From contig NZ_BHYK01000017.1 in the NCBI RefSeq assembly GCF_003865095.1, forward strand, positions 45,844-109,843: a stretch of DNA of 64,000 nucleotides. Direction: 5' to 3'. Under the pieces are notes generated by a model. The model was not told the origin of the DNA, ran no database searches, and saw nothing but the letters and a program-made list of their open reading frames with translations. This DNA comes from Clostridium tagluense. Lineage in GTDB: Bacteria; Bacillota; Clostridia; Clostridiales; Clostridiaceae. Made by a program: the position numbers and the translations under genes. Below, piece after piece: positions 57,326 to 64,000 of this stretch; positions within the stretch are counted from its first letter, which is position 1; every line of letters starts with the position of its first letter.

Positions 57326-57403
57326 GGGGAGTTACGGTGCAAAGGTATACCAATTATTGCCGTCAGAAAAGCTATAGGCTCAGTATGACTAACTTCCCTT
57401 TTT
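57326..57403 (+). ncRNA. candidate structured RNA downstream of the polymerase gene
   Basis: GGGGAGTTA (57326-57334) pairs with TAACTTCCC (57390-57398), nine pairs with one G-U, and five T residues follow. Inside are a CGG-CAA/TTG-CCG stem with a two-base bulge (57335-57362) and a short AGC/GCT hairpin. It is richer in G+C than its surroundings and has no ORF. It could be a small RNA or a leader element of the 57508 gene. No known family is recognised. Confidence 0.5.
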
Positions 57404-57507
57404 ACATATTTTTAATATCTATGATAAACGAAAAATTAAAGATAAATGAAATATAAATTTTTGGAATTTATTTAACGGAATAATAATTTAAGAGGGAGGA
57501 GTCAAAA

Positions 57508-57693
57508 ATGACTAATAAATTAGTAAGAGAAGAATTAATAGTATTAATGGCAAAACTGGGTATTAAACAATGTTTTATTGCAAGAAAATTTTCATTGTCC
57601 AATACAACAATATCTTATTTTTTACGTAATATGCGAGATTTACCAACTGATAAATTAAACAGAATACATAACTTTTGTATTGATAATAATTAA
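57508..57693 (+). CDS. small helix-turn-helix protein
   Basis: The 61-residue protein is a single HTH domain (IKQCFIARKFSLSNTTISYFLRN). GAGGGAGGAG precedes the ATG. It lies directly before the nine-unit 11-bp repeat array, so it is a candidate DNA-binding partner of that array. This link is inference from position. Confidence 0.75.
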   Translation: MTNKLVREELIVLMAKLGIKQCFIARKFSLSNTTISYFLRNMRDLPTDKLNRIHNFCIDNN

Positions 57694-57710
57694 TCTGAAT
57701 AGCAATACAT

Positions 57711-57809
57711 TGGTATTAAATTAGTATTGTAATGGTAATATATTGTTATTAAATTGGTACTGTATTGTTATTGTATGGGTATTTATATGGTAACAAAATG
57801 GTATTGAAA
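57711..57809. repeat. nine tandem 11-bp repeats
   Basis: The unit TGGTATT plus four A/T-rich bases repeats nine times at exactly 11-base intervals, starting at 57711, 57722, 57733, 57744, 57755, 57766, 57777, 57788 and 57799. The first seven bases are conserved with one or two changes per unit. Tandem 11-bp repeats are typical of plasmid centromeres such as parC of R1 or of operator arrays. No partition motor gene is seen in the window. Confidence 0.8.
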
Positions 57810-57859
57810 TGTTTGAAATTAGCAATATGAAAATCTATTATACCTTTAAGTATAGATTT

Positions 57860-57947
57860 GTTCTCCGTACTTGGGGAAACGTGGGTTTTCATATTGGTGC
57901 TTTTAAGCATACATTATAGTTTAACGGTACTTTAACCGTAGGAGAAC
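57860..57947 (+). promoter_or_regulatory. leader hairpin that could mask the ribosome site of the 57950 gene
   Basis: GTTCTCC (57860-57866) is complementary to GGAGAAC (57941-57947), which contains the AGGAG ribosome site of the next gene. An inner ACGGT/ACCGT hairpin lies close to the 3' arm. Pairing would hide the ribosome site, giving a possible RNA switch. Confidence 0.45.
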
Positions 57948-57949
57948 AT

Positions 57950-58438
57950 ATGAAAAAATTAGCAACTAAACAATTACAGGTGAATTTACAGGAAATAGAA
58001 AATGTAATTAATAAGCATGAAATTTGGGAAGAAGAGTTTTGGATTTATAACTTAGAAATGAAAGATAATAATTTGAATATTAATATTTTTGATGACGAAT
58101 GGTTACAAGAAACATTTATAATAGAAATAGTGGAAGATAATATTGATATTAAATCCATCTGTAAATCTATTATAGATTATCTGTATGAAAATGAAATTAA
58201 TTCAAGACAAAATTACATAAATAAAAACAAGTCATTTAATTCCAGAAAAATCCAAAGTATGGCAAAGTGGATGGGTAAAGGCAATATTGATAAGGTTACT
58301 AAAATAAATATGGAACTAATAGAAAGATACAATATAAATATTAAAATGAAAAGTGAATTATCTACTTATAAAAGTTATGCGTGTGATTTTTATGAGGTAT
58401 TAAATACATTATATCCAACATACATAGAAGTAGTTTAA
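57950..58438 (+). CDS. hypothetical protein
   Basis: I do not recognise this 162-residue acidic protein. The first half has alternating hydrophobic and acidic stretches (NLEMKDNNLNINIFDDEW) and the second half is helical. It has no membrane segment. A terminator follows. The gene sits behind the 11-bp array and the leader hairpin. Confidence 0.6.
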   Translation: MKKLATKQLQVNLQEIENVINKHEIWEEEFWIYNLEMKDNNLNINIFDDEWLQETFIIEIVEDNIDIKSICKSIIDYLYENEINSRQNYINKNKSFNSRKIQSMAKWMGKGNIDKVTKINMELIERYNINIKMKSELSTYKSYACDFYEVLNTLYPTYIEVV

Positions 58439-58452
58439 TAAAGAGATATATG

Positions 58453-58485
58453 AAAAGGTAGCTTAGAGATAGGCTATCTTTTTAT
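58453..58485 (+). terminator. terminator of the 57950 gene
   Basis: AAAAGGTAGC pairs with GCTATCTTTT (with a G-U pair) and is followed by T residues. Confidence 0.75.
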
Positions 58486-58559
58486 TATGTTATTTTGTAT
58501 TTACATTTTAGTAAGCAGTCTTTAATTTGTTATAAGTTAAGAATGCTTATATAGTGTAA

Positions 58560-58840
58560 ATTCCACTTATTAAATAGGTGGCATTTGTCTAATAATAATA
58601 GTAAGTTCGTTTAAGCTTTAGCTTGTAGCAAGTGCAAATCTTGCCCCCTCCATAATGGTAAGCAAAAAGTTAGACTCGGGGACATTTGTTCCTTTTGACA
58701 CGTTGTAATCGTTAAGGGTCGTATTTGCACAATTGGTAGCACTCGCAAGGGTGAAAGGTAATGGGAAGCTTTCCTGTATAGTTTTAAACTATATCCTACC
58801 ATATAAGTCTTGGGATTAGACAATAACTAATCCTTTTTTT
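58560..58840 (+). ncRNA. candidate noncoding RNA with its own terminator
   Basis: This 280-base stretch is richer in G+C than its surroundings and has no credible gene. It holds a T-arm-like hairpin GCAAG-TGCAAAT-CTTGC (58628-58644), an 8-bp long-range pairing (58632-58639 with 58723-58730), a CACTC-GCAA-GGGTG GNRA tetraloop hairpin (58740-58753) and a perfect terminator (GGATTAG/CTAATCC, 58813-58833, then seven T). Some of these pairings exclude each other. It lies between the early part and the tail module. No known RNA family is recognised. Confidence 0.55.
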
Positions 58841-58944
58841 AATTAATTTACTTATTCGAGGTTCTATTAGCGGAGAATTGGAATTTGGAATAAGTTAATT
58901 AAAAATTATAATATTTATATAAATAAAGGAGCGTGTTTTAAAAA

Positions 58945-59259
58945 ATGGGATTTGATAAAAAAATAATGATGGAATATAAGGAATTAGAGGAGGCTTACAA
59001 TTTGAGCTTGGAAGATGTGTTTAATATGGGTGTAACATGCTATCGAAAAGTATTAGAGGAAAAGGAAAAAGAATGCGAGCTAATTGATTCAAATGAATTA
59101 TTAAAGCACTTAGAAGAGTTAGAAATATGCAGGCAAAGTATAATTTTAAATTTGATAAATGAGGAAATTACTAATCAAGATAAGCTTAGAACTGTACTGA
59201 AGTTAAGAGATGTAGTTGAGTTTGTAGAAAATAGCTTAAATGAAAGTGAGGGAAAATAA
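58945..59259 (+). CDS. hypothetical phage protein of the tail module
   Basis: The 104-residue helical protein follows AAAGGAG. No family is recognised. Its stop overlaps the start of the next gene (TAATG), so the two are translationally coupled. The position before tail assembly proteins suggests a structural or chaperone role. Confidence 0.6.
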   Translation: MGFDKKIMMEYKELEEAYNLSLEDVFNMGVTCYRKVLEEKEKECELIDSNELLKHLEELEICRQSIILNLINEEITNQDKLRTVLKLRDVVEFVENSLNESEGK

Positions 59260-59780
59260 TGATGGAAAGAATTAATTTGTCAGACTTTAGGGCGGTATCA
59301 AAATTTTCAATAACTGGAGGTGTCTTCAAAAAGGTTGAAAGAAAGCTTGAGAATAAAGAGTTAGAATTTTTCGGCATCAACCAGGACAATTTAAAGGTCT
59401 TAACAGAGAAAAAAATGAGTGATGACAATATGGAATTTTTATTTGCGCTAATTCCTATCATTTCAAATGTTGATTGTGATATTGACTTTAAACAATTTGA
59501 GGGACTATGTAAAACCCCAAGCCCACAATTTGCGGACTATATTACTTTATTGATGCAACATTTTAAAGAATTATACACAACAGCATCTAAACTAAATAAT
59601 TTAGAAACTGAGGTTACAAATACTATGAAGGAAATAGGCGTTGAGTTACCAGTACCAAAAGCAATAAAATCTAAGGAAGAACAGGTAGAAGAATTGTATT
59701 CTGAGTTAGAAAATTGCAAGGAAGACAAGGCTAAGAGAAGAGAAATAATAAAGCAAATTTCCGAACTAGAAAATGAGTAG
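59259..59780 (+). CDS. putative tail assembly chaperone
   Basis: The 173-residue protein ends in a charged coiled coil (KSKEEQVEELYSELENCKED) and lies two genes before the tape measure, where tail assembly chaperones (gpG-like) are usually found. It overlaps the previous gene and the next by a few bases. A programmed -1 frameshift as in gpG/gpGT was not obvious. The function is inferred mostly from position. Confidence 0.5.
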   Translation: MMERINLSDFRAVSKFSITGGVFKKVERKLENKELEFFGINQDNLKVLTEKKMSDDNMEFLFALIPIISNVDCDIDFKQFEGLCKTPSPQFADYITLLMQHFKELYTTASKLNNLETEVTNTMKEIGVELPVPKAIKSKEEQVEELYSELENCKEDKAKRREIIKQISELENE

Positions 59781-60189
59781 TGAAGGTGATGAGTTTGAGA
59801 AATTTCTTATCCTTGAAGCGCAAAATGAAATTAAAGTAATAACCAGGGATGCCGAAAAATTGCTGAAGAAAAATGTCCAGAGCGAATTATATAGTCAGTA
59901 TATACCAAAGGCTTATACACGTACCAATGAACTCAAGAATTCTATAGTTAGTAGAATTGATTCAACTGGTGGTGCTGTGTACTTTGATAATACTTTAATG
60001 AACCATACAGATGCATCAGGGAATGATGTTGGGATGTTTGTACCTAAGTGGACTGATATGGGGCATAAGGATAACACGGGAATAGACAACCTCTATCATA
60101 GCTACGAAGGTAGAAATTACGTTGATAAGACAATACTAGAACTGGAAGCAAAATATGGAGAAGGTTGTGTTGAAAAGATTGATAATTAA
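59773..60189 (+). CDS. putative HK97 gp10-like tail component
   Basis: The 138-residue protein has the segment YTRTNELKNSIVSRID and a later YEGRNYVDKTI, which resemble tail-completion proteins of the HK97 gp10/minor-capsid type. The ATG overlaps the preceding stop by eight bases. A terminator overlaps its end. Confidence 0.5.
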   Translation: MSSEGDEFEKFLILEAQNEIKVITRDAEKLLKKNVQSELYSQYIPKAYTRTNELKNSIVSRIDSTGGAVYFDNTLMNHTDASGNDVGMFVPKWTDMGHKDNTGIDNLYHSYEGRNYVDKTILELEAKYGEGCVEKIDN

Positions 60190-60209
60190 TTATATTGTCA
60201 ATCTTTTTT
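60175..60209 (+). terminator. terminator overlapping the end of the 59773 gene
   Basis: AAGATTGATAAT pairs with ATTGTCAATCTT (one G-U) and is followed by T residues. The stop codon lies in the loop side. The tape-measure gene behind it probably has its own promoter or depends on read-through. Confidence 0.75.
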
Positions 60210-60307
60210 GTTTTAAAATAGACAATTTGTATGTTTATTTTTGTGCTTTCAAAACATACCAAAACTTAAATAAAAGCATAAAAATAAATATATAAGGAGT
60301 GAAAATC

Positions 60308-63300
60308 ATGGCATATGGGGTTAGAACACAATTAAATATGGCAGATATAGCTAAATCAAGGCAACAATTTGAAAAGCATCTAAAAGATATGCAGGAGTTA
60401 GCAAATAAAAATGTTGTGCAAATAAGAATGAATAATGTTAACAATCAATTAAATGAAACTAGAAGAAGTTTTGAGGGTATTAATACACAAACTCAGAGTT
60501 TGGGACAGAATATGGGTAATGTTGTAAAGAAAATCGCACAATATACGATTGGTGCATCTTTAATTTTAGGAACGATAAGAGAAATTAAAGGAGCCATTCA
60601 AGAGATTGCGAGTATAAATAAATCGAATGTGGATATTGCAATGATAACAGGAGATACAGTTGCTAATGTACAGAGAATGAACCCAGCATTTTTACAAATG
60701 GCTAATAATTTGAAGGTTGTTAATTCAGAAGTCCATGCTTCAGAGGCTGAGTGGTTGAGGTCGGGCGTGTCAATTGATGAAGCAAATAAGAATACTGAAA
60801 CAAATATTAAGCTTGCAAGAGTGTCTGGTTTATCTAATAAAGAGGTAGCTGAATCTTTGATAGTTTTAAAAAATGCCTATGATTTAACAACAGATGGAGT
60901 AGAAAAAACATCAAATAAAATTGCTTTATTGGACACACAATCTGCAACTAGTTCAGCCAAGATTATGACGGCTATGGCATATACCGCACAGACGGCAAAA
61001 GAAGCAGGGTTAAGCGAAGATTTTTTATTAGGTAATATAACAACTATTTTGGAGAGAAGTAAACAGGGTGCTGAGGCAACTGGTAGAGCAGTAAAGTCAA
61101 TACTATTAAATTTTAAGAAGCTCCAGGATGGGGAAGACATAGAAGGATTGAGTAAATTAGAGGATATCTTGGGAAAACAAGGAATTGCTTTAAGAACCTC
61201 AGAAAAAGACTGGCGAAATGTTGAATTAGTAATGAAGGATTTACAAAAGGTTTACGGTGGCTTAGATGATATCACCCAAACACAAATCCAAACATTATTG
61301 GGTGGGAAAAATCAAGCTGAACAGTTTAATATTATGATGAAAGAATCTGCTAGAGTGGGAGAATTTGAAAATAAAGTAAAAAAAGATAGCAACGCTCTTA
61401 ATGAAGCACATGCAAAAACTTTAGATTCTATCCAAGCAAAACAGGCAGTTTTAAGTAACGCATCCACAGAATTTTGGGGTAAGGTTATAAGTTCTAGTGC
61501 AATTAAATCGGGAATAGATTCATTAACCGAGGTAGTAAGATTAGTACAATTTTTAACCGTAGAAAATAAAGCATTAGGAGCAACTATTGCTGTAACTGCA
61601 ATCTCAATTTTATTAGTAAGTAAACATATGTCTACTTTAAAATATGCTATTGGTGAATGTGGAGCTATGTTTTCATTATTACGGACAGAGGGAATAGGAG
61701 CATTAGCAGCTTTAAATTTTAATCCAGTTATTTTAGCTATAAGTGCAGTTGTTTTAGCTGTTGGTGCGATTACATATAGTCAATATGAGCATAGAAAAGA
61801 AGTTAGAAAATTAACGGAAGAATATGATGTATTATCCAAGTCTATGAATGAATTAGATGGTCGAGGTATAAAAGAAAATACAGAGAAATTAAAAGAACAA
61901 AAGGAAGAATTAGAAAAATTAGTTAAAATAGCAAAAGAATCACCCGACATGGATATGGGCATGGGATATAAGTCAAATGCAGGTCAAGAAAATTTAGAAA
62001 AATATATAAAGACTCTTGAAGAAGCAGGATTCCACGTTGACGAAAACACTCATAAGATAATTGAATTGAGTATTGCCGAAGAAAATATTGCAACGACAGA
62101 TTCTATACAAGCCATTCAAGATAAGACAAATACAATAATCTCAGAAAGTTCTGAAACACAAAGTCTCATAAGCCAGTACATGAATTTAAGTCAACAAGAA
62201 AATTTATCAGCTGAAAAGAAAAAGATGTTAACTAATCTTACAAATCAATTAACTGGTAGAATTGGTGGATTGACGACATCTGTCGATATACACGGAAACA
62301 GCGTAATTACAAATACTGGGTATTTAACTAAGAACATAGATATCTTAGAACTTCTAAAACAACAATCAATTATGACAGGTAATGCAGAAATTGAAATGGC
62401 AATAAATTCCAGTTCAGCCATACATGATGGAACTGTTCAAACTTTAGATGATCTAAAAGCTAAGCTACAAGGATATCAAGCACTTAGTTCAGCACTTTCT
62501 AATACTTCAGCAGGTAAGGGTGGGTTTTTCAAGACACAGCTAGTTGGTTTGGACATGGGCATAAAAAAATTAGAAGGTAGTATAGGTAAAATAGAAAGTC
62601 TCAAACGTAAATTTAATATGAAAGCACCCATGCTAACAGGAATTACTAGTTCAAATCCAACAGGATATAAACCTAGTGCTGAAATTGATAAAGTAAAAGA
62701 ATCTACAAAAGGCTTAACAGAAGCAGAGAAACTATTAACTGCTGAAACAAAACGAGCAACCAATGCAAATAAAGATTATGAGACAGCAATGAAGTCATTA
62801 AGTATTCAACTTAAAGCCCAAGATATATCATTAGGTAAACTTAATGAAAATTCAAGCAAGTATAGGTCGGGCTTGGAGAAAAAAGCACAACTCCTTAAGG
62901 CAGATATAAAATTAACTGAACAATCTATTATTACAAACACTAAGAATGCAAAGGCACTTGTGAATATTGAAGGGAAACCTAACACAAGCAATACAATTTC
63001 TTCTAAAAATGTTGCTAGTTCAGCAGGCCAAGCTGTAGTCGATGAAGCTAAAAAGTATCTTGGAACTCCTTATGTATGGGGTGGGACTAATCAAGAAGGC
63101 TTTGATTGTAGTGGTCTCGTTCAGTTTGTTTATAAGAAGTTAGGCAAGGATATATCTAGGACTACGACAACCCAAATAAATGAAGGTAGTAAGATTGCTA
63201 AAAAAGATTTACAAGTAGGAGATACAGTATTTTTTGGCAATCCCTCAGAGCCACATCATGAAGGGATTTATGTTGGCAATGGTCAATACTTACATGCCCC

Positions 63301-63913
63301 AAGAACAGGGGATGTAGTTAAAATATCTGATTTAAATTCAAGAAGTGATTTTGCAGGGGCAAGAAGAATGGTAAGTGGAGGAACTTCAATCCCTTCCGAA
63401 ATTCAAGGATTTATGGGAGACTCTACAACAGATGGTAGCTCAGATAAAATATTAACTGAGATTGAAAATCAGAGGTCTCACTTGGTAGATGTAAGAGAAG
63501 AACTTGATAAACTGAAAATTGAGGTATTGAAGTCTAAAGTAGGAGTGTTTGATGAACAAGTTGCGATATATGATAAATATATTAATCTAAATAAAGCTAA
63601 GTCGGAAAGATTTGAAGTAGGTAGTAAAGGTCATACTAAGGCTATGAATGATGAATTACAAGCCATGACTAATAAATATATTAATCTTACTAAAAAGACA
63701 CAATTATTAAATGAAGAGATAAAGTCTGGTGGCTATGATGAAAAAACGGTATCTGATTTAAAAAACCAATTATTAGATACTGATTCCGCTTATCTTGATA
63801 TTTATAATAATATAAGAACTTTAACTAAGGAAATATATGCGAATGCTTTTGCTGAAAATGATAAGCTATTAGCTGTTTCTGGTATACTAAAATCAATGCA
63901 GACCGGCCTTTAA
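60308..63913 (+). CDS. phage tail tape-measure protein with NlpC/P60 peptidase
   Basis: From ATG 60308 (AAGGAG upstream) the protein has 1201 residues. Residues about 70-400 match the TP901-type tape-measure core (KGAIQEIASINKSNVDIAMI, RSKQGAEATGRAVKS). Hydrophobic segments lie near 425-500. An NlpC/P60 domain has Cys934 (FDCSG), His984 (HEGIYVGN) and His996 (YLHAPR). It sets tail length and opens the cell wall during injection. The end is abrupt; see the +1 frame after 63891. Confidence 0.9.
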   Translation: MAYGVRTQLNMADIAKSRQQFEKHLKDMQELANKNVVQIRMNNVNNQLNETRRSFEGINTQTQSLGQNMGNVVKKIAQYTIGASLILGTIREIKGAIQEIASINKSNVDIAMITGDTVANVQRMNPAFLQMANNLKVVNSEVHASEAEWLRSGVSIDEANKNTETNIKLARVSGLSNKEVAESLIVLKNAYDLTTDGVEKTSNKIALLDTQSATSSAKIMTAMAYTAQTAKEAGLSEDFLLGNITTILERSKQGAEATGRAVKSILLNFKKLQDGEDIEGLSKLEDILGKQGIALRTSEKDWRNVELVMKDLQKVYGGLDDITQTQIQTLLGGKNQAEQFNIMMKESARVGEFENKVKKDSNALNEAHAKTLDSIQAKQAVLSNASTEFWGKVISSSAIKSGIDSLTEVVRLVQFLTVENKALGATIAVTAISILLVSKHMSTLKYAIGECGAMFSLLRTEGIGALAALNFNPVILAISAVVLAVGAITYSQYEHRKEVRKLTEEYDVLSKSMNELDGRGIKENTEKLKEQKEELEKLVKIAKESPDMDMGMGYKSNAGQENLEKYIKTLEEAGFHVDENTHKIIELSIAEENIATTDSIQAIQDKTNTIISESSETQSLISQYMNLSQQENLSAEKKKMLTNLTNQLTGRIGGLTTSVDIHGNSVITNTGYLTKNIDILELLKQQSIMTGNAEIEMAINSSSAIHDGTVQTLDDLKAKLQGYQALSSALSNTSAGKGGFFKTQLVGLDMGIKKLEGSIGKIESLKRKFNMKAPMLTGITSSNPTGYKPSAEIDKVKESTKGLTEAEKLLTAETKRATNANKDYETAMKSLSIQLKAQDISLGKLNENSSKYRSGLEKKAQLLKADIKLTEQSIITNTKNAKALVNIEGKPNTSNTISSKNVASSAGQAVVDEAKKYLGTPYVWGGTNQEGFDCSGLVQFVYKKLGKDISRTTTTQINEGSKIAKKDLQVGDTVFFGNPSEPHHEGIYVGNGQYLHAPRTGDVVKISDLNSRSDFAGARRMVSGGTSIPSEIQGFMGDSTTDGSSDKILTEIENQRSHLVDVREELDKLKIEVLKSKVGVFDEQVAIYDKYINLNKAKSERFEVGSKGHTKAMNDELQAMTNKYINLTKKTQLLNEEIKSGGYDEKTVSDLKNQLLDTDSAYLDIYNNIRTLTKEIYANAFAENDKLLAVSGILKSMQTGL

Positions 63914-64000
63914 AAAACCAAGCATAAAATGGAAAAATCCATTGCCAGCACCCTCAAAATATACTATCCTTTTTAGTGACGAAACTGAAAAGGAGAACGA
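63891..64000 (+). other. open +1 frame after the tape-measure stop (partial)
   Basis: In the frame one base ahead, the sequence reads PAFKKPSIKWKNPLPAPSKY and onward to the window edge without a stop and without a normal start codon except a TTG without ribosome site. It may be the real end of the tape-measure protein behind a +1 shift, or the next tail gene. Confidence 0.35.

Noticed and set aside
58628..58651. tRNA gene ending in a T-arm and CCCCTCCA
   Set aside because: The T-arm-like hairpin and a possible acceptor 3' half are present, but there is no matching 5' acceptor strand, D-arm or anticodon arm upstream.
58611..58823. 70-residue - strand ORF
   Set aside because: No ribosome site, unusual codon use, and it covers the candidate structured RNA with its terminator on the + strand.
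63902..63920. Classical -1 slippery site (A-AAA-AAC) at the tape-measure end
   Set aside because: The in-frame stop precedes the heptamer and the -1 frame closes after a few codons; only the +1 frame stays open.

Overview
The window is low-G+C, spore-former DNA of Clostridium type. A complete spoIIAA-spoIIAB-sigF operon, spoVAC-spoVAD-spoVAE, yunB and clostridial-style hflX and yebC genes support this. No rRNA gene or convincing tRNA gene was seen. The left two thirds is chromosomal; from about 42.7 kb to the right edge it is an integrated phage-like element that is not complete within the window.

Region 1 (1-17.6 kb) is a surface-polysaccharide locus read on the + strand. It holds the end of a DegT-type aminotransferase, a Wzx-type flippase, six putative glycosyltransferases (five assigned to GT2, GT4 or WecG families, one only to a GT-B-like fold), a polysaccharide deacetylase, two Wzy/ligase-type membrane proteins, a glucuronyl C5-epimerase-like protein, UDP-GlcNAc 2-epimerase, the initiating sugar-phosphate transferase and a MurJ-type flippase. 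Together these would start a repeat unit on undecaprenyl phosphate, extend it (probably with ManNAc and a uronic acid), flip it, polymerise it and trim acetyl groups. One glycosyltransferase appears to start at an ATT codon.

Region 2 (17.6-25.3 kb) holds a nitroreductase, a DMT-family transporter and a histidine-degradation operon (hutH, ftcD, hutI, fchA, YjiH-type permease) that lacks urocanase in this window. Region 3 (25.4-35.1 kb) is a sporulation block: an orphan adenine methyltransferase that looks like C. difficile CamA sits just upstream of the spoIIA operon, then spoVA, a class A penicillin-binding protein, yunB and hpt. Region 4 (35.1-42.7 kb) carries hflX, small unknowns, a nucleotidyltransferase, a MocR-type regulator, a HEAT-repeat protein, a YigZ protein and yebC.

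Region 5 (42.7-64 kb) is the mobile element. It starts with a tyrosine recombinase directly behind yebC. Next comes a replication initiator whose gene carries iteron-like repeats and which ends in a DnaA domain I. A gene-free stretch with a helically phased repeat array follows, then a repressor with its operator, a DUF3102 protein with a C-terminal J-domain, an SF2 helicase and a 900-residue protein that looks like a single-chain two-barrel RNA polymerase (YonO / eukaryotic RdRP-like). After that come a nine-unit 11-bp repeat array, two candidate structured RNAs, and a tail module with a tape-measure protein carrying an NlpC/P60 peptidase. No head, terminase or lysis genes are seen; they probably lie beyond the right edge. 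The most novel part is the combination of a self-encoded RNA polymerase, a self-contained replicon and several undescribed repeat arrays.
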